Source: Morganella psychrotolerans (GTDB taxonomy: Bacteria > Pseudomonadota > Gammaproteobacteria > Enterobacterales > Enterobacteriaceae). From it: a DNA stretch of 64,000 nt. Shown here piece after piece: positions 46,510-56,109 of the stretch. The stretch is taken from positions 1 through 64,000 of the forward strand of contig NZ_LZEX01000045.1 of NCBI RefSeq assembly GCF_001676055.1. The letters run 5' to 3'. A program made the position numbers and the translations under genes. The notes beneath the pieces were generated by a model that saw nothing but the letters and a program-made list of their open reading frames with translations, was not told the DNA's origin and made no database searches. Every line of letters starts with the position of its first letter. The stretch's first letter is position 1.

Positions 46510-48483
46510 ATGGTTATTTTTTCAAAACGAAAAGTGGCATTAGGTGTTATCGCAGCACTTACTGCACAGGTATCCGCAGTACAGGCCGCGGCTAAAGAGG
46601 ATGTGATTGTGGTGACCACCGCATCCGGTTTTCAGCAGAAAATTGAAGATGCCGCTGCCACCATTTCAGTGGTGTCACGCGAAGAACTGGAAGGTAAAGC
46701 TTACCGTGATGTCACCGATGCGCTGAAAGATGTGCCGGGTGTGGTGGTTACCGGTGGCGGCAGTTCTTCTGACATCAGTATCCGCGGGATGGATCCGAAA
46801 TACACCATGATCCTGGTTGACGGCAAGCGCGTTGCCAGCCGCGAAACACGTCCTAATAGTGATAACTCCGGTATTGAACAGGGATGGTTGCCGCCGCTCA
46901 CTGCGATTGAACGCATTGAAGTGGTGCGCGGCCCGATGTCGTCACTGTATGGCTCGGATGCCATGGGCGGGGTTATCAATATTATCACGCGTAAAGCACA
47001 GGGTGAGTGGCATGCAAGTGTCCGTGCTGATACGACCATTACGGAAAGCAAAGACAGCGGCAATACCGGGCAGGGCAGTTTCTATGCCGCCGGCCCGCTG
47101 GTTGATAACCTGCTGAGCATGAAAGTGAATGGCCAGTATTCCCATCGTGGTGAAGATAATTTTTCAAGCGGATTTAACCGCCAGATAATGACCAGCGGCG
47201 GCGGTACACTGACATTGACACCGGATGAGCAGAACAGCATTGATTTCGATTTCAAAAAAGATAACCAGCACCGCGATTCCCGCTGGGAAAAAAGTGCATC
47301 AGAATCAAACAAGAAGAAAAAATCCAGTGGCTTTAGTAAATATGAAATGATGCAATATGCGCTGACTCATGATGGTCAGTATGACTGGGGCAGCATGAAC
47401 AGCTATGTTCAGCGTAACGAAACCAAAAACCCCACTCGTGATATGGAATATTACGACACTATTGCCCGCAATCAGACTGTACTGCCATTGGGGGACCATA
47501 TGTTAAGCCTCGGCGGTCAGTATCGCTTTGAGGAATTGAAAGATAACAACAATAAACTGGACGGTAATAAGCTGGAACGTTACAGTTGGGCACTGTTTGC
47601 AGAAGATGACTGGGCGCTGACCAATGACTTTACGCTGACCGGTGGCCTGCGTATGGATAAAGATGAAAACTTTGGTACGCACTGGACACCGCGTGTTTAC
47701 GGCGTCTGGCATCTTGATGAAAGCTGGTCGGTTAAAGGCGGCGTGTCAACAGGCTACCGTTCACCGGATCTGCGTCAGGCGACAGCCTCCTGGGGTCAGG
47801 CAACCGGCGGCGGTAACTCGAATGCCGTTATCTTTGGTAACCCGGATCTGAAACCGGAAAAAACCGTTACTGAAGAAATCAGTGTGATGTGGAACAATCA
47901 GGATAACCTCAATATGAGCCTGACGGTCTTTAACACTGACTTTAAAGATAAGATCACGGAAATCCGCCGCTGCGGCACAGGCACAGACATAAAATGTACC
48001 GAAAAAGATCCGGAAGGCAATGATTACATTTTCGTCAGTGACCGTATCAATGTCGACAAAGCCAATATGCGCGGCGTGGAAGCGATAATGAACTGGGAAA
48101 TGACAGACACACTGTCATTATCAGCAAACTATACCTTCACCAATTCCGAGCAGAAAAGTGGTAAATTCAAAGGTAAAGCACTGAATAAAACCCCGAAACA
48201 CATGGCGAACGCGACACTTGACTGGGATACCACGCAGGATGTGAAAAGCTGGAGCCGGGTGAACTTCCGCGGTAAAACGTCTGATTACCTGTCACGCACC
48301 AATATGGCATCGGGAACTGGTTCTTATGCCACAGTGGATATCGGCGGCAGCTATCAGATTAACAAAGATCTGAACTTTGTAGCGGGCGTGTATAACGTGC
48401 TTGATCGTCGTATTGATATGGATGATTACGGCGCAACGTTGGATGGGCGTCGTTATAATGTTGGTATGAATTATAATTTCTAA
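46510..48483 (+). CDS. TonB-dependent receptor, CirA/IrgA-like
   Basis: A 657-residue outer-membrane receptor: signal peptide (cut at about VQA, 25), TonB box EDVIVVTTA, plug domain with SIRGMDPKYTMILVDGKRV and VRGPMSSLYGSDAMGG, then a 22-strand barrel ending in Tyr-Asn-Phe. The plug is close to CirA, which takes up catecholate iron complexes, and E. coli has cirA beside lysP, so orthology is possible. With the ABC genes it completes an uptake route across both membranes. The precise ligand is unknown. Confidence 0.88.
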   Translation: MVIFSKRKVALGVIAALTAQVSAVQAAAKEDVIVVTTASGFQQKIEDAAATISVVSREELEGKAYRDVTDALKDVPGVVVTGGGSSSDISIRGMDPKYTMILVDGKRVASRETRPNSDNSGIEQGWLPPLTAIERIEVVRGPMSSLYGSDAMGGVINIITRKAQGEWHASVRADTTITESKDSGNTGQGSFYAAGPLVDNLLSMKVNGQYSHRGEDNFSSGFNRQIMTSGGGTLTLTPDEQNSIDFDFKKDNQHRDSRWEKSASESNKKKKSSGFSKYEMMQYALTHDGQYDWGSMNSYVQRNETKNPTRDMEYYDTIARNQTVLPLGDHMLSLGGQYRFEELKDNNNKLDGNKLERYSWALFAEDDWALTNDFTLTGGLRMDKDENFGTHWTPRVYGVWHLDESWSVKGGVSTGYRSPDLRQATASWGQATGGGNSNAVIFGNPDLKPEKTVTEEISVMWNNQDNLNMSLTVFNTDFKDKITEIRRCGTGTDIKCTEKDPEGNDYIFVSDRINVDKANMRGVEAIMNWEMTDTLSLSANYTFTNSEQKSGKFKGKALNKTPKHMANATLDWDTTQDVKSWSRVNFRGKTSDYLSRTNMASGTGSYATVDIGGSYQINKDLNFVAGVYNVLDRRIDMDDYGATLDGRRYNVGMNYNF

Positions 48484-48542
48484 TATACCCTTATTCATTC
48501 AAACCGCAGGTTCGTTGGTTGCATCCTGAATGACGTTGGGTA
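48484..48542. repeat. Palindromic intergenic repeat, copy 2
   Basis: TATACCCTTATTCATTCAAA...GCATCCTGAATGACGTTGGGTA. Short version of the element seen full length at 50563; the two ends pair with each other. Confidence 0.8.
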
Positions 48543-48566
48543 GGGCCGTCAGTTATTACTGAGTAC

Positions 48567-48604
48567 AAAAACACGGTTTCCCCTGCGGAACCGTGTTTTT
48601 TTAT
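48567..48604 (+). terminator. Terminator after the receptor gene
   Basis: AAACACGGTTTC-N-GGAACCGTGTTTTTTT: 9-10 bp stem with flanking A-run and T-run. Confidence 0.9.
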
Positions 48605-48749
48605 GGCGTCAGTTCCACTGAGAAATACGATATCAGCCGGATTTTTTAACGTTTTTGCTATAAATTTTCAAAGTTTCGTCACAGAAATTCTGTGAATAAA
48701 ACGCTATATAAAAAAAATTGCCTGATAAAGGCGATCAAGGCTTGAAATT

Positions 48750-49120
48750 TATTACGGGGGGGTGCAAAATGCGCCATCCAAAAAAACAACTGATGCATTT
48801 ATCCGCATCGGTTTTTTTTTTGCACTAAAAAACTGTCATCGACAAAAAGGGGCCGCAAGGCCGGATAACTATTACGAATTTTACCGGGTTGTAAACCCCG
48901 GATCTGAGGATGCGATAAATGGCGCAATTTTCTACTTTTGCACCTGTGCCTATCGGCGCCGGCTGCTGCTGCAACGACGACTACGGAGCCAAATGCTCCC
49001 GTACAGCACTTCCTACCCCTTCTTTCTTCACTGCCTACAGGCAGATGCGAAGTCTTCCCGGTAACACGCCATCTGATAGTAGTATCAGTATGATTGTCGG
49101 TGTTACGGGGGGATTCGCTC
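48750..49120 (+). promoter_or_regulatory. plaP leader with internal intrinsic terminator
   Basis: Long leader ahead of plaP. A strong hairpin, GATGC-ATTTATCC-GCATC extended by A-run/T-run and by GTGCAAAA/TTTTGCAC, lies at about 48763-48832 and ends in ten T. Beyond it are further stems (GGCCGCAAGGCC at 48851-48862; CCGGGTT/AACCCCGG at 48884-48901). Two short frames with good ribosome sites lie in it. The layout suggests transcription attenuation controlled by leader translation. The effector is unknown; polyamines would fit the gene. Confidence 0.55.
48769..48828 (+). CDS. Candidate 19-residue leader peptide overlapping the terminator
   Basis: MRHPKKQLMHLSASVFFLH, with a seven-G ribosome site (48756-48762) before the ATG. 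Its codons run through the whole terminator hairpin and stop just after the T-run, so a translating ribosome would keep the hairpin from forming. This is the classical geometry of a leader peptide. No database check was possible. Confidence 0.4.
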   Translation: MRHPKKQLMHLSASVFFLH

Positions 49121-49131
49121 ATGTCGGATAA
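48919..49131 (+). CDS. Candidate 70-residue upstream frame overlapping plaP start
   Basis: [18 protein letters not shown] then NDDYGAKC, with GAGGA 8 bases before the ATG. It ends 11 bases inside plaP, so it could couple plaP translation. Three consecutive Cys codons and two Asp codons early on might cause a ribosome to pause. It could also be a chance frame. Confidence 0.35.
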   Translation: MAQFSTFAPVPIGAGCCCNDDYGAKCSRTALPTPSFFTAYRQMRSLPGNTPSDSSISMIVGVTGGFAHVG

Positions 49132-50500
49132 TATCGCCCTCAACATTGGCCGCAATCGTACTGGTGCCAATAACCGCGTTCAACTCGCAAAAACACTGAC
49201 TCTCGTCCAGGTTGTCATGATGGGGCTTGCCTATCTGCAGCCGATGACTATCTTTGATACTTTCGGGATCGTGTCAGAAATTACCAGCGGTCATGTCGCG
49301 ACGTCTTATGCAATCGCACTGACAGCCATTCTTTTTACTGCGCTGAGTTACGGCAAACTGGTCAAACGGTTCCCGTCCGCAGGCTCTGCGTATACTTATG
49401 CCCAGAAATCCATGAGTCCGCATATCGGCTTTATGGTGGGTTGGTCATCGCTGCTGGACTATCTGTTCATGCCGATGATCAATATTTTGCTGGCCAAAAT
49501 TTATCTTCAGGCGATTTTCCCGGAATGCCCGACATGGGTCTTCGTCGGCGGACTGGTCTTCCTGATGACATTATTCAATCTGCGCGGCATTAATGTCGTG
49601 GCAAACCTCAACACCGTGATTGTTGTGGTTCAGGTTGCGGTCATGATTATTTTTGTCGGGTTGCTTATCCGTGGCGTGTCCGGCGGTGAAGGTGCAGGTT
49701 CACTGCTTTCATTCCGTCCGTTTGCCTCCATAGATGCCGAGCTTATTCCGATGATAAGCGGGGCGACGATACTGTGCTTCTCCTTCTTAGGGTTTGACGG
49801 TATCAGTTCCCTGTCAGAAGAAACACCGAATGCCGGTAAAGTTATCCCGAAAGCGATTTTCCTGACGGCGCTGATTGGCGGCCTGATCTTTATCGCCGTG
49901 TCATACTTCCTGCAACTTTATTTCCCGGATGTATCACGCTTTACCAATCCGGAAGAATCACAGCCTGAAATCATGTATATGGTAGCCGGTGCATTCTTCC
50001 AGTCGATCATTCTGGTCTTCTCCTGTGTGACGGTACTGGCTTCCGGTATGGCAGCACAGGCAGGGGTATCGCGTCTGATGTATGTGATGGGGCGTGATGG
50101 CGTGTTCCCGGAGAAATTCTTCGGCTATGTTCACCCGCAATGGCGGACACCGGCACTGAATGTGCTGTTAGTCGGTGTGCTGGCGCTGAGTGCCGTCTGG
50201 TTTGATCTGGTTACGGCGACCGCGCTGATTAACTTTGGTGCGCTGGTGGCATTCACCTTTGTGAACCTGTCTGTGATTTCTCAGTTCTGGGTTCGTGAGC
50301 GGCGTAATAAAACACTGGCTGATCATATTAATTATCTGATCCTGCCGGTTATTGGTGCCGCAACAGTAACAGTGCTCTGGTTCAATCTCGATGCTAAATC
50401 GATGGAACTGGGGCTGAGCTGGGGTGCGTTGGGTCTTATCTATATGTTATGGCTGACCCGCCGTTTCCGCCGCCCGATGCCGCAGATGCCAGAACAGTAA
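49121..50500 (+). CDS. plaP: PlaP, putrescine importer
   Basis: A 459-residue APC transporter with 12 helices. It matches E. coli PlaP better than PuuP ([44 protein letters not shown]). It imports putrescine with protons; in Proteus relatives putrescine uptake drives swarming. ATG 49121 follows GGGGGGA and is preferred over a TTG at 49094. The neighbourhood (sbcB, tmaR nearby) agrees with plaP of E. coli. Confidence 0.88.
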   Translation: MSDNIALNIGRNRTGANNRVQLAKTLTLVQVVMMGLAYLQPMTIFDTFGIVSEITSGHVATSYAIALTAILFTALSYGKLVKRFPSAGSAYTYAQKSMSPHIGFMVGWSSLLDYLFMPMINILLAKIYLQAIFPECPTWVFVGGLVFLMTLFNLRGINVVANLNTVIVVVQVAVMIIFVGLLIRGVSGGEGAGSLLSFRPFASIDAELIPMISGATILCFSFLGFDGISSLSEETPNAGKVIPKAIFLTALIGGLIFIAVSYFLQLYFPDVSRFTNPEESQPEIMYMVAGAFFQSIILVFSCVTVLASGMAAQAGVSRLMYVMGRDGVFPEKFFGYVHPQWRTPALNVLLVGVLALSAVWFDLVTATALINFGALVAFTFVNLSVISQFWVRERRNKTLADHINYLILPVIGAATVTVLWFNLDAKSMELGLSWGALGLIYMLWLTRRFRRPMPQMPEQ

Positions 50501-50524
50501 TTGTCTGGCAGTTTACACTGCATA

Positions 50525-50560
50525 ACGGCGCACAGTATGATTCTGTGCGCCGTTTTTTTA
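50525..50560 (+). terminator. Terminator of plaP
   Basis: ACGGCGCACAG-TATGATT-CTGTGCGCCGT hairpin followed by seven T. Confidence 0.95.
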
Positions 50561-50562
50561 TA

Positions 50563-50688
50563 TATACCCTTATTCATTCAAACTGCAGGTTCGTTGGCGG
50601 CGTGTAACCAGCCGGGTCACATACTGATGTATGCTCCCCGTCTGTTTTCCCTTGCCGCCTTCCTGCATCCTGAATGACGTTGGGTATA
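50563..50688. repeat. Palindromic intergenic repeat, copy 3 (126 bp, full length)
   Basis: Begins TATACCCTTATTCATTCAAA and ends TGAATGACGTTGGGTATA. The middle carries smaller inverted parts (GGCGGC/GCCGCC; CATACTGATGTATG). Similar roughly 130-bp palindromic elements are known in Yersinia and related enterobacteria. Confidence 0.8.
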
Positions 50689-50745
50689 CCCTTATTGACT
50701 CGAATTGCTGGTTCGCTGGCTGTATCCGGAATTATTCAGAGTATA
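50685..50745. repeat. Palindromic intergenic repeat, copy 4 (diverged short copy)
   Basis: TATACCCTTATTGACTCGAATTGCTGG... to GAATTATTCAGAGTATA, sharing its first bases with the end of copy 3. It looks like a second, older element in tandem. Confidence 0.6.
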
Positions 50746-50802
50746 ATATGACAAATCAACATGCTGAAATAACAGAATAAAAATAAAGACAGAGGGATAC
50801 GG

Positions 50803-51588
50803 ATGTATATTGAACACAGTCTGATGGCGGACTATTTTTATGCGGGGCTGGCGCTGTTAGTGATCGCATCATTTATTGCCGGTTATATTGATTCTATTGC
50901 CGGAGGCGCGGGGCTGATTTTAATCCCTGCGTTTATGCTGACCGGCCTGCCACCACACATGGCGCTGGGACAGGAAAAACTGGTCAGTTCTTTTGGTACG
51001 CTTGCTGCTATTACTAATTTTATTAAAAATAAATCGATTTACTGGCAAATTATTCCGGCGGGAATTGTTTCATCATTTCTCGGGGCGTGGGTCGGCGCAA
51101 AAGCGATAATTTACCTGCCCGCTGAAACGATAACCTACATTATCATTTGTATGTTGCCGCTCGGATTGCTGGCGGCATTCTTTAAAGGCAGGCTGGGGCA
51201 GGCGCAGCAGAATAGTGCGGTACGAAAATCGGTCTGGCTGGTCTTTTTCACCTGTTTTATTGTCGGGTTTTATGATGGTTTTTTCGGACCCGGCACCGGC
51301 AGTATCTTTATTATCTGCCTCTTTCTGATCAACAATCTCGATTTACTGAAATCCTCCGCGACATCTAAAATTTTTAATTTAGCGTCTAATATCGGCGGGT
51401 TGGTTGCCTTTATTATGGCGGGTCACATTGCTTTTCTCATCAGTATTCCGATGATCGCCGCCAGTCTGCTCGGCAACCATCTGGGCAGTCAGCATGCTAT
51501 CCGCACCAACGGAGAAATTGTCCGCAAAATTCTTATCCTGACGGTCGGGATCATGATGCTGACATTGCTTATTAATCTGTTCAGATAA
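50803..51588 (+). CDS. TSUP (TauE/SafE) membrane transporter
   Basis: A 261-residue protein with about eight membrane helices and two family repeats: GYIDSIAGGAGLILIPAF (about 27-44) and GFYDGFFGPGTGS (about 154-166). Likely exports an organosulfur or organic anion; substrate unknown. It resembles YfcA more than the copy at 20711. GAGGGATACGG precedes the ATG. Confidence 0.85.
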   Translation: MYIEHSLMADYFYAGLALLVIASFIAGYIDSIAGGAGLILIPAFMLTGLPPHMALGQEKLVSSFGTLAAITNFIKNKSIYWQIIPAGIVSSFLGAWVGAKAIIYLPAETITYIIICMLPLGLLAAFFKGRLGQAQQNSAVRKSVWLVFFTCFIVGFYDGFFGPGTGSIFIICLFLINNLDLLKSSATSKIFNLASNIGGLVAFIMAGHIAFLISIPMIAASLLGNHLGSQHAIRTNGEIVRKILILTVGIMMLTLLINLFR

Positions 51589-51701
51589 CAGCAAAATCGT
51601 GGCGAACCTGTTAAATTTGTTAAAAATAGTATTTGTATTATAAATTAGATAAGAGGCATAATCATCTAATGTACAACAATTAATCTGACAGGGGAAAAAC
51701 C

Positions 51702-53447
51702 ATGAACGACAGCCGGGAGCCTGACAACAAACAGCTCATTCAGGTGATGACGGATATTGTGAGTCACAAGCATATTCTGACTGAGCCGCATAAAACGGAG
51801 CGCTATCGTAAAGGCTTTCGTTCCGGTGAGGGAAGTGCGCTGGCCGTGGTTTTCCCGGGATCGCTGTATGAACTGTGGCAGGTATTTAAGGCCATCGTTG
51901 AGGCAGATAAAATTGTGATTATGCAGGCCGCGAATACCGGTCTGACAGAAGGCTCCACACCAAGCGGCGAAGATTATGACCGCGATATTGTTATTATCAG
52001 TACACTGCGGCTGGATAAAATTCAGGTGTTGTCAAAGCAGCAGCAGGTGGTTGCGTTGCCGGGCAGCACATTGTGGCATCTGGAAAAAGTGCTGAAACCG
52101 CTGGGGCGTGAGCCGCATTCTGTGATTGGTTCATCCTGTATCGGGGCGTCTGTGGTCGGCGGAATTTGTAATAACTCCGGTGGTTCACTGGTTCAGCGCG
52201 GGCCCGCTTATACCGAGCTGGCATTGTACGGACGTGTCAGTGCAGACGGCAAAGCCGAATTAGTTAATCATCTCGGTATCGAATTAGGCTCGTCGCCGGA
52301 AGCGATATTAAACTGCCTGGAAAACCGGCAGTACAGAGATGAAGATATTGAAAGCACGGATAAACCGGCATCTGATCCCGATTATCAGCAGCGCATCCGT
52401 GATGTGGATGCGGATACACCTTCGCGTTTCAATGCCGATGAGCGGCGTCTGTTTGAAGCCTCCGGGTGCGCCGGGAAACTGGTAGTGTTTGCTGTGCGCC
52501 TTGATACGTTCCCGTCACAGGGTGAAAGCAAAGTATTTTATATCGGCACAAATACACCGGATGTGCTGGAAGATATCCGCCGCCATATTCTTGCTGATTT
52601 CACTCATCTGCCGGTTGCCGGTGAATATATGCACCGCGAATGTTATGACATCGCGAAAGTGTACGGCAAAGACAGTTTCCTGATGATCGATAAACTCGGT
52701 ACGGATAAAATGCCGAAACTGTTTACCATCAAAGGGCGGATGGATGCGGTCTGTAATAAAATCCCGTTCCTGCCGAAGCACTTTATTGACAGAACAATGC
52801 AGATGCTGAGCCACTTGTGGCCAAATCACCTGCCACGGCGGATGGAAGAGTATCATGAGAAATACGAACACCATCTGATGCTGAAAATGTCAGGAGACGG
52901 CATTGATGAAGCGCGTCAGTGGCTGAGCGGTTTTTTTGATTCAGCCGATGGTGCATTTTTCGAATGTGATGCCAAAGAGGGTGCGGATGCCTTTTTACAC
53001 CGCTTTGTGGCAGCAGGAGCCGCAATCCGCTATCACGCGGTAAACAGTCAGAAAGTGGAAGATATTCTGGCACTGGATATTGCGCTGCGGCGCAACGACC
53101 GCGTGTGGCTGGAGCAGCTGCCGCCGGAAATTGAAGATAAACTGGTACATAAATTGTATTACGGACACTTTTTATGTCATGTTTTTCATCAGGATTATAT
53201 TGTGAAGAAAGGCGTTGATCCGCATGCGCTGAAAGAAGAGATGCTTAAGATCCTCAATGCGCGCGGAGCAGAATACCCGGCAGAGCACAATGTTGGTCAT
53301 ATCTATAAAGCCAAACCACAATTAAAAGCATTCTATAAAGCAACAGATCCGACCAATACCATGAACCCCGGGCTTGGAAAAACCAGCAAATTAAAATTCT
53401 GGGGTGAAGGGCATGAAGGGTGCGGCTGCGGGGATCACCAGCCGTAA
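51702..53447 (+). CDS. dld: Dld, quinone-dependent D-lactate dehydrogenase
   Basis: A 581-residue peripheral-membrane flavoprotein. The FAD domain has MQAANTGLTEGSTPSG, VVALPGSTLWHLEKVL and IGASVVGGICNNSGGSLVQRG. A long cap domain and the C-terminal HNVGHIYKAKPQL(x)FYKATDPTNTMNPG follow. It oxidises D-lactate to pyruvate and feeds electrons to quinone. AGGGGAAAAACC precedes the ATG, and a terminator follows. Confidence 0.95.
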   Translation: MNDSREPDNKQLIQVMTDIVSHKHILTEPHKTERYRKGFRSGEGSALAVVFPGSLYELWQVFKAIVEADKIVIMQAANTGLTEGSTPSGEDYDRDIVIISTLRLDKIQVLSKQQQVVALPGSTLWHLEKVLKPLGREPHSVIGSSCIGASVVGGICNNSGGSLVQRGPAYTELALYGRVSADGKAELVNHLGIELGSSPEAILNCLENRQYRDEDIESTDKPASDPDYQQRIRDVDADTPSRFNADERRLFEASGCAGKLVVFAVRLDTFPSQGESKVFYIGTNTPDVLEDIRRHILADFTHLPVAGEYMHRECYDIAKVYGKDSFLMIDKLGTDKMPKLFTIKGRMDAVCNKIPFLPKHFIDRTMQMLSHLWPNHLPRRMEEYHEKYEHHLMLKMSGDGIDEARQWLSGFFDSADGAFFECDAKEGADAFLHRFVAAGAAIRYHAVNSQKVEDILALDIALRRNDRVWLEQLPPEIEDKLVHKLYYGHFLCHVFHQDYIVKKGVDPHALKEEMLKILNARGAEYPAEHNVGHIYKAKPQLKAFYKATDPTNTMNPGLGKTSKLKFWGEGHEGCGCGDHQP

Positions 53448-53468
53448 CAGAATATATCTGAAGACAGC

Positions 53469-53501
53469 AATCCGGTTGCGGTTACGTGACCGGATTTTTT
53501 T
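53469..53501 (+). terminator. Terminator of dld
   Basis: AATCCGGT-N13-ACCGGATT hairpin with a T-run of seven. Confidence 0.88.
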
Positions 53502-53583
53502 GTCACTATCGCGTATAAATCGGTAATGTTAATGTGGATATAATTTCACTATAATCGGCTTTTCTTCTTATTTATTGGTTATT

Positions 53584-53877
53584 ATGTTTAAGAGACTCAA
53601 AAATGCGTTTGGCAAGACGGCTCCTGTAAAATGCCATAAATCGGTGGTTCTTCATAATCTCAGTTCTGATGAGCGGGCACTGATTGTTTATATTCTCAAT
53701 GCGCGTGAAGAGAATGTCAGCATCGGCATTAAGCACAGCAGTGCGGATTCACTGATAACGAAAGGGGTGCTGAAAGAAACCGGACGGGATCAGGAAAGCC
53801 GCACACGGACGGTGATAGTTTGCCCTAAATACAAAGAATCTCTGTGCCGGGTGTTCTATACCGGGCAAAAATCCTGA
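53584..53877 (+). CDS. Unknown 97-residue basic protein
   Basis: MFKRLKNAFGKTAPVKCHKSV, then a helix with LSSDERALIVYILNAREENVSI and a Lys/Arg-rich second half that looks like a small nucleic-acid- or membrane-binding domain. No Shine-Dalgarno is clear; TTG 53575 is an alternative start. It lies between dld and sbcB. A GC-rich hairpin (53886-53909) follows without a T-run. I do not recognise the family. Confidence 0.6.
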   Translation: MFKRLKNAFGKTAPVKCHKSVVLHNLSSDERALIVYILNAREENVSIGIKHSSADSLITKGVLKETGRDQESRTRTVIVCPKYKESLCRVFYTGQKS

Positions 53878-53921
53878 GTGCTGAACCGCCGGGCAGTTAG
53901 CCCGGCGGGTATCGTTCCGCC

Positions 53922-53954
53922 AACGAACCTGCAGTTTGAATGAATAAGGATATA
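53922..53954. repeat. Palindromic intergenic repeat, copy 5 (half element)
   Basis: AACGAACCTGCAGTTTGAAT then GAATAAGGATATA: one arm of the family in reverse orientation to copies 2 and 3. Confidence 0.7.
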
Positions 53955-53958
53955 TTGA

Positions 53959-55377
53959 TTATTCAGCCAGGTGCTGTGCATACTGTACCAATTTTTTCAG
54001 CAATTCAGTTTTCTGCTCATCATGCTGATATTCCTGCATCATTTCCCCGATCCGTGCAAAATAACGGGTTAAATTCTCCGGGTTAAACACCTCACGGCGA
54101 TGTGCCAGCCAGCGCTGTTGCTCGCTTTCATCCAGGGTTCCCGGAAAATTGCGGGCGCGGTAACGGAATAACAGCTCCGGCAGACGCGCATCCTGATATG
54201 ACAGTGCCAGTGCCGGCAGATTTTTCGGGTCAGTTTCGCGGATAATGGTCATAGCGGCTTTATCAGCATCACTGAAAAAGCCCTGATAAATCATGCGATC
54301 CACATCATTTCCGGCCGGGTATTCCCGCGCGACTGCAAATACGGCAACCACTTTTTCACGGATTTCCGGATGCTGTAAAAGCAATTGAGCATTGCGGGCG
54401 CAGGCGTCTTTATCCAGCCCGATGCGTTGTGCATCTTGCGGGCGCAGGGTGTTTTCCGGCGCCAGGATCGGACACTTATTGATATGAACAAGTTTGAGCG
54501 GTACCGGGGACTCACCCGACGGCAGTTCATCACGGCGGGTGTACAGGCGCTCGCGCAGAGTATCGGCATCCAGCGTCAGCAGCGGCGTCAGGTCGCCGGC
54601 GAGGTCACACATAATCACAGCGTTGCGGTTATCCGGATGCCACGCCAGCGGTGCGACCAGGCTGGTGTTGGCGCGGATGGCACCAAACATACCGGATACA
54701 TGCACCAGAGGCGTCATTGCGGGAATATCAATCAGGGCAGAGAGTTTACGTTTATCGCGCAGTGCCAGAAAGTAATCAAACAGGCGCGGCTGTGCGCCTC
54801 TGAGCTGTTTTGCCATGGCGATAGTGGCATACACATCCGCCATAGCATCGTGCGCATTCTCATGGGCTATGCCGTTCGCTTTGGTCAGGTGTTCGAGTCT
54901 GAAGCTTGGCAGCCCTTCATCATTTTCCGGCCAGTTTGTGCCGTCCGGACGCAGAGCATAGCAGGCGCGGGTGATATCAATCAGATCCCAGCGGGAATTG
55001 TGGTTCATCCAGCTGTAAGCGTAGGGATCGTAAAAATTCCGGTAAAAAATATTACGGGTGACTTCATCATCAAAACGAATACTGTTGTAACCCAGAATAC
55101 AGGTATCAGGTTGTGTAAAGGTATCATGGATGAGTTTGGCAAACTGCGCTTCATTCACACCTTTTTGCAGCGCTTCCTGTGGTGTTATCCCGGTTATCAT
55201 GACGGCAACCGGATCAGGCAGGTAATCATCAGCCGGTGCGCAGTAAGCAATCACCGGCTCTGCGATAATATTAAATTCACTGTCAGTGCGGACACCGGCA
55301 AACTGTGCAGGGCGGTCACCGGCGGGATCTTGTCCGAAGGTTTCGTAGTCATGAAAGAAAAATTGTGCAGAAGACAC
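53959..55377 (-). CDS. sbcB: SbcB, exodeoxyribonuclease I
   Basis: A 472-residue 3'-5' single-strand DNA exonuclease. The DnaQ-type motifs are present: FFFHDYETFG (Exo I), LGYNSIRFDDEVTRN (Exo II) and HENAHDAMADVYATI (Exo III). An SH3-like domain and C-terminal helical domain follow. It acts in recombination and mismatch repair. GTG start at 55377. Nearby tmaR and plaP agree with the E. coli sbcB region. Confidence 0.96.
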   Translation of the reverse strand: MSSAQFFFHDYETFGQDPAGDRPAQFAGVRTDSEFNIIAEPVIAYCAPADDYLPDPVAVMITGITPQEALQKGVNEAQFAKLIHDTFTQPDTCILGYNSIRFDDEVTRNIFYRNFYDPYAYSWMNHNSRWDLIDITRACYALRPDGTNWPENDEGLPSFRLEHLTKANGIAHENAHDAMADVYATIAMAKQLRGAQPRLFDYFLALRDKRKLSALIDIPAMTPLVHVSGMFGAIRANTSLVAPLAWHPDNRNAVIMCDLAGDLTPLLTLDADTLRERLYTRRDELPSGESPVPLKLVHINKCPILAPENTLRPQDAQRIGLDKDACARNAQLLLQHPEIREKVVAVFAVAREYPAGNDVDRMIYQGFFSDADKAAMTIIRETDPKNLPALALSYQDARLPELLFRYRARNFPGTLDESEQQRWLAHRREVFNPENLTRYFARIGEMMQEYQHDEQKTELLKKLVQYAQHLAE

Positions 55378-55666
55378 TGTTTACACCCGCTGTCTGATTC
55401 ATTATGGGCTACAGGGTAGCAAATCGGAGGGAAATTACCAATTTCAACCGATGTTCATGGTGCATTAACATCCGGCAGGCAACAAAAGCATAATTGAGCA
55501 TAATAAGGTTTTTTTTTATCCATATCGCATCTGCTGAAACAATTCCGCTGATAAATACGCTACACTGAACAAAACCGGATAAAATCGGCAGAATCACTTG
55601 TCGGCAGCCGTGGTTAACCTGTATTGTTTAATGAATCACATTTCAGATATGACTAAGGGTAGAATA

Positions 55667-55993
55667 ATGGACAACACAACCAAGCCTTCCTTTCACAATG
55701 TCCTGGAGTTCGTTCGTATGTTTCGCCGTAAAAATAAGATACTGCGTGAAATAACTGACAACGAAAAGAAAATCCGTGATAACCAGAAACGAGTGCTTCT
55801 GCTTGATAACCTGAGTGAATACATTAAGCCGGGAATGTCCATTGACGATATTCAGGCCATCATCGCAAATATGCGGGGTGACTATGAAGATCGTGTGGAT
55901 GAGTACATTATTAAAAATGCTGATTTATCAAGAGAGCGTCGTGAAATCTCGAAAGAATTGAAAGCGATGGGCGATATTAAAGATATTAAGTAA
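55667..55993 (+). CDS. tmaR: TmaR (YeeX), DUF496 coiled-coil protein
   Basis: A 108-residue coiled-coil protein, nearly the same as E. coli YeeX ([39 protein letters not shown]). TmaR binds enzyme I of the sugar phosphotransferase system at the cell pole. ATG 55667 is used; a longer frame upstream has no similarity. Terminator follows at 56015. Confidence 0.95.
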   Translation: MDNTTKPSFHNVLEFVRMFRRKNKILREITDNEKKIRDNQKRVLLLDNLSEYIKPGMSIDDIQAIIANMRGDYEDRVDEYIIKNADLSRERREISKELKAMGDIKDIK

Positions 55994-56014
55994 TCGTTCA
56001 GTCCTGATAGCGGA

Positions 56015-56046
56015 AACCGTGAATAATGATATTCGCGGTTTTTTTT
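56015..56046 (+). terminator. Terminator of tmaR
   Basis: AACCGTGAAT-AATGAT-ATTCGCGGTT hairpin followed by eight T. Confidence 0.9.
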
Positions 56047-56062
56047 CGCCTGAAAATCAGGA

Positions 56063-56091
56063 TAAAAAAATGGCTCCCGGGGGAGCCATTT
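56063..56091 (-). terminator. Terminator of rne
   Basis: AAATGGCTCC-CGGG-GGAGCCATTT hairpin; on the minus strand a T-run follows, 19 bases after the rne stop. Confidence 0.9.
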
Positions 56092-56109
56092 AACTGTCCG
56101 ATAAATAAA

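Noticed and set aside
48762-49064. 100-codon frame across the plaP leader
   Set aside because: It runs through the terminator with low-complexity Arg/Leu content, and the start is not at the seven-G ribosome site; the 19-codon frame at 48769 fits better.
54385-55419. 344-codon open frame on the plus strand opposite sbcB
   Set aside because: Shadow of sbcB: composition is odd (rich in Arg, Gln, His) and sbcB is full length and conserved.
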